Source of the DNA: Rhizaria sp. SCN 62-66
Lineage: Eukaryota > Rhizaria, unplaced
DNA length: 29,003 nucleotides
NCBI GenBank assembly: GCA_001724265.1
Contig: MEDY01000384.1
Span: 1-29,003, forward strand
Reading direction: 5' to 3'
Part shown: positions 27,301 to 29,003 of the stretch, piece after piece
Layout: each line of letters starts with the position of its first letter
How positions within the stretch are numbered: the first letter of the stretch is position 1
The notes under the pieces: generated by a model
What the model was told of the DNA's origin: nothing
Database searches by the model: none
What the model saw: only the letters and a program-made list of their open reading frames with translations
Made by a program: the position numbers and the translations under genes

Positions 27301-29003
27301 CGCGCGCAGCGCAGCAGCGAGCGCGGACGGCAGCTGTAGCGCACACGCGGCGGCGTCAGCCCAGTCGGCGGGCGTGGCAGCGGTGGCCGGCACTGCCGCG
27401 GGCGGCGCAGCGACGGCAGCAGCAAGGCCCCAGCGGCGCAGCGCGCGCGCGGCCTTGTGTGCCTGCGCCAGGGTGTGCGCAGCAACAAAGGCGGCGGTCA
27501 CAGGCGGGGTCACATTAGCTGCGGAACGCGCCAAATCGCGGTGCCAGTGCGTGGCTGCAGAGACAGCAGCGTGGAATGCACGCACGTCAGGTGCCAGACG
27601 GGCTAGCGCGGCAGCGGTGGCTGATGCGGAGCGCGGCGCAGAACCGGCGACAGCAGCGGCGGGCTTAGAAGGGGTCTTGCCCTTGCTCTTCCCCTTGCCC
27701 TTGCCATCAGTCGCGACAGGAGTCGCAGGCTCAGCGGCGGCGACGAAAGCGGCGGCAGGAGCGTCGTTGATGTCGGTCACTGCGAACGCGGCAACAGCGA
27801 CGCCGGCCAAGTCTGCAGCGGCTGCAGCAGCACGCGCGATCACGTCAGCGGCCGCAACGACGGCGGCGACTGCCGCGGCGGAGTCATCGTCCACGACCGC
27901 GTTAGCCGCTGCAGCTGCGGCAACTGCCTCTGCCTCAACGGCCGCCGCGGCAGCAAGCGCGTCAGCAAGTGCACGCCAGCGCACTGCGGCAGCATCGAGC
28001 GTCGCAACGGTGGCGATGATGCGCTCGGGGTCGCACGTCTTCGCATCGGCGGACGCCTCCTCATGTGCAAGCGCAGTCGCGGCGTTCGCGACTTCGGCCG
28101 CAACAGCAGCCGCAGATAGCGCCGCGCTCTCGGCCTCGAGTGGGGCGCGCATCAGCGCGGGCGCGAGGCGCATCGTCGCGGAGGCCGCGGGGAGGCAGTG
28201 CAGGAATGTGGCGTGGCCGCGGTCACTGTGGGGCAGCGCGGGCAGCGCCTGCAACGCAGCGGCGTCGCATCCAGCGCTCGCCACGCGGGCAGCGAGGCGC
28301 GCGCGCGCCGCCAGCACGAGCGCCATGTCGGCAACAACCGTGGTCACCGCGGGGCGTGAGGCAGTCCACACCGCCGTCGTCTCCGCCGCGCCCGCGCTCA
28401 CAGTCGCTTTCGGGGTCGCCGGCGCGAGAAGACTGCAATCGCGGCGCAGCGTGAGGCTGAGCGCCATGGCCGCACCCTCGCTCGCGGCAGGAGTTGGAGC
28501 GCTTGCATCGGTGGCAGCGTCGTCGGTGGTCGGCGCACTCATCATAAGGAGCACGGACATAGGCTGCAGCGCGGTGGCAACAGCATCGCTGTCAGAACCG
28601 GCGGCGGAAACCGTGGACGCGCCCTTGCGCGCCGCGGCGGCGACTGCTGCGGCGGCGGCCTCGCGGCGGCGGCGCATCTCGGCGCGTACAGCCTCCTCCG
28701 CCGCAGCGGCCTCCTCCGCAGCAGCGGCGGCCGCAGCGGCGGCCGCAGCTGCACGCGCGCGACGCCGCGCCTTGCGCGCTTCGGCGCTGTCGCCCTCCGC
28801 AGCCGCAGTCGTGGTCGCCGCAGCGGCGGTGGCGCTTGCAGCGTCGGCGTCGCCGGCAGTCGCGGACGCGGCGGGCGCAACGATGGCGGCAGCGAGGTTG
28901 GCCGGGATCGGCGCGGGGGCCGCGGGTGGGCGGGCGCCGAGCGTGGGCACCGCCGGCACGGGCACGGGCGCGGCGATCGCGGCGACGGCGGCGGGGCGGC
29001 GGC
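24391..29003 (-). CDS. Giant Ala-rich protein with split RING-H2-like C terminus, 5'-partial
   Basis: The frame is open without an ATG up to the window edge, so the N terminus is outside; 1536 residues are visible, ending with TAA at 24391. Near the upstream end there is a charged Arg/Glu/Ala helix ([20 protein letters not shown], then EEAAAAEEAVRAEMRRRREA) that may be a long single helix or coiled coil. A basic GKGKGKSKGKTPSK linker lies at about 27.67-27.71 kb. The middle is helical, Ala/Leu-rich, as in solenoid scaffold proteins. At the C terminus VLACGHVTHARCAPMGVCIV (codons around 24505-24560) has the C-x-H-x2-H-x2-C and C-x2-C ligands of a RING-H2. A lone CACC (C-x2-C), followed by GGALALV, occurs about 223 residues earlier. 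Such RINGs occur in ubiquitin ligases and in large vesicle-tethering (Vps8/Vps11/Vps18-type) proteins; the long helical body makes the latter tempting but unproven. It converges on XPO4. Confidence 0.75.
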   Translation of the reverse strand, partial: RRPAAVAAIAAPVPVPAVPTLGARPPAAPAPIPANLAAAIVAPAASATAGDADAASATAAAATTTAAAEGDSAEARKARRRARAAAAAAAAAAAAEEAAAAEEAVRAEMRRRREAAAAAVAAAARKGASTVSAAGSDSDAVATALQPMSVLLMMSAPTTDDAATDASAPTPAASEGAAMALSLTLRRDCSLLAPATPKATVSAGAAETTAVWTASRPAVTTVVADMALVLAARARLAARVASAGCDAAALQALPALPHSDRGHATFLHCLPAASATMRLAPALMRAPLEAESAALSAAAVAAEVANAATALAHEEASADAKTCDPERIIATVATLDAAAVRWRALADALAAAAAVEAEAVAAAAAANAVVDDDSAAAVAAVVAAADVIARAAAAAADLAGVAVAAFAVTDINDAPAAAFVAAAEPATPVATDGKGKGKSKGKTPSKPAAAVAGSAPRSASATAAALARLAPDVRAFHAAVSAATHWHRDLARSAANVTPPVTAAFVAAHTLAQAHKAARALRRWGLAAAVAAPPAAVPATAATPADWADAAACALQLPSALAAALRARAAAAPWPSGCAGLVTDSEAGADWVVSVVAAAAGDWLDAPACPTAASAAPTETGDAALLCEGLALNSAAGIGSAVAGAIVGTASAADDVVTAVNATASAISASPAARANPAAAGALLRCLLTLFARPLPAQESTSMPLLTITARSLLWALAAHLARSGASNSPNTESAEPYAGCYLAALPRFAPVGAADKGHDAASAALSLLSLWAASQLPASASGPVFALSLAAGDWASALATAAAGLPHWARALAQPGADGEAASELVDAYSDLVVRVACPSLLGALANALSCARDEPSTTGSSSTPAPARALPRSLRTPAAPSHPEPAAADPNSKRDHPLAALTLTQVLTPAALPSVSLLVPASRALTSVAAEPASTPCAAAAALVTFAGGLSAAQRLALWSRLVVASSAATADAAADASGCAGCTEAAAALGPALLRASLQHASSAAFAAPKCRSGCASAPLSPLQVLLAAATALSPALATALLLTDGPVVAALAELPNDTAAAAQAALAAASPATPAPGFASLAALTAPVEMGAAIGAPSALVLLLLTVTASARAASRLAALAPIAVEALAQQTAPGAPATAVTAPVAAALYKEFTLRQAAAAAGAMAPAATTGGRRGARAHAVLQAPSARTTGAVFSRYFALPAGTALEDATAATSGGVRAAAAPVWSGEGLSLSAAHWGTVVDVSAAARACACCGGALALVLRPVPEDFAVAAGLGAEWGGDDSAREAHATVVITTTGAAPHTRADAAVSAAQTGSVMAAAAVVASGALDALLAGDSAAAEGAASGTSAPGALGGVSLLLPHLSTASSGLVSSGSAVGSPVAGFGASRLGAPALKRPGTLGYLGTRKPVSRAAAAAAAAAAGGVDAAALDDSFAELLGTGGMAGEAGAGDDALSAARADALAETEAAAAVNAGVVLACGHVTHARCAPMGVCIVCTQAVAEGAFAAAADHWQQFDTDNVDGFQDWGVSAAAF

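Noticed and set aside
1-29003. A GC-rich bacterial origin with operons
   Set aside because: Introns confirmed by protein homology, AATAAA signals, and eukaryote-only proteins exclude it.

Overview
This is nuclear DNA of a eukaryote with compact, very GC-rich genes. Long alanine-, glycine- and glutamine-rich reading frames are separated by visibly AT-rich spacers. At least four genes have short GT..AG introns, AATAAA signals follow several stop codons, and the recognisable proteins are eukaryote-specific (TFIIA large subunit, a Myb factor, the proteasome chaperone PAC2, exportin-4, a mitochondrial SDHB with targeting peptide). This excludes a GC-rich bacterium. The lineage cannot be fixed from the window. 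Exportin-4 together with an animal-type Myb DNA-binding domain is compatible with a unicellular protist or alga, but that is inference.

Layout: (1) <2-1961 +, IQ-motif protein, 5' end outside the window. (2) 2212-4044 -, orphan helical-repeat protein. (3) 4585-6196 +, TFIIA alpha/beta subunit. (4) 6725-11775 -, R2R3 Myb factor with a huge low-complexity tail. (5) 12830-13896 -, SDHB. (6) 15174-17028 +, orphan protein. (7) 17298-18707 -, PSMG2/PAC2. (8) 19165-23877 +, exportin-4. (9) 24391->29003 -, giant alanine-rich protein with a split RING-H2-like C terminus, 5' end outside the window.

Strands almost alternate, giving four convergent pairs and three divergent pairs with spacers of about 0.46 to 1.3 kb that probably hold shared promoters. 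The genes do not form a pathway. They are housekeeping functions (transcription initiation, respiration, proteasome assembly, nuclear export) mixed with orphans.

I found no convincing new multi-gene system. The most useful leads are a GTAYGY 5' splice-site preference, a RING-like domain interrupted by about 220 residues, well-formed spliced exons just past the exportin-4 stop codon, a 14-nt first exon, and a codon-like but unassigned stretch at 11.84-12.18 kb. No tRNA, rRNA, CRISPR array or transposase was recognised.
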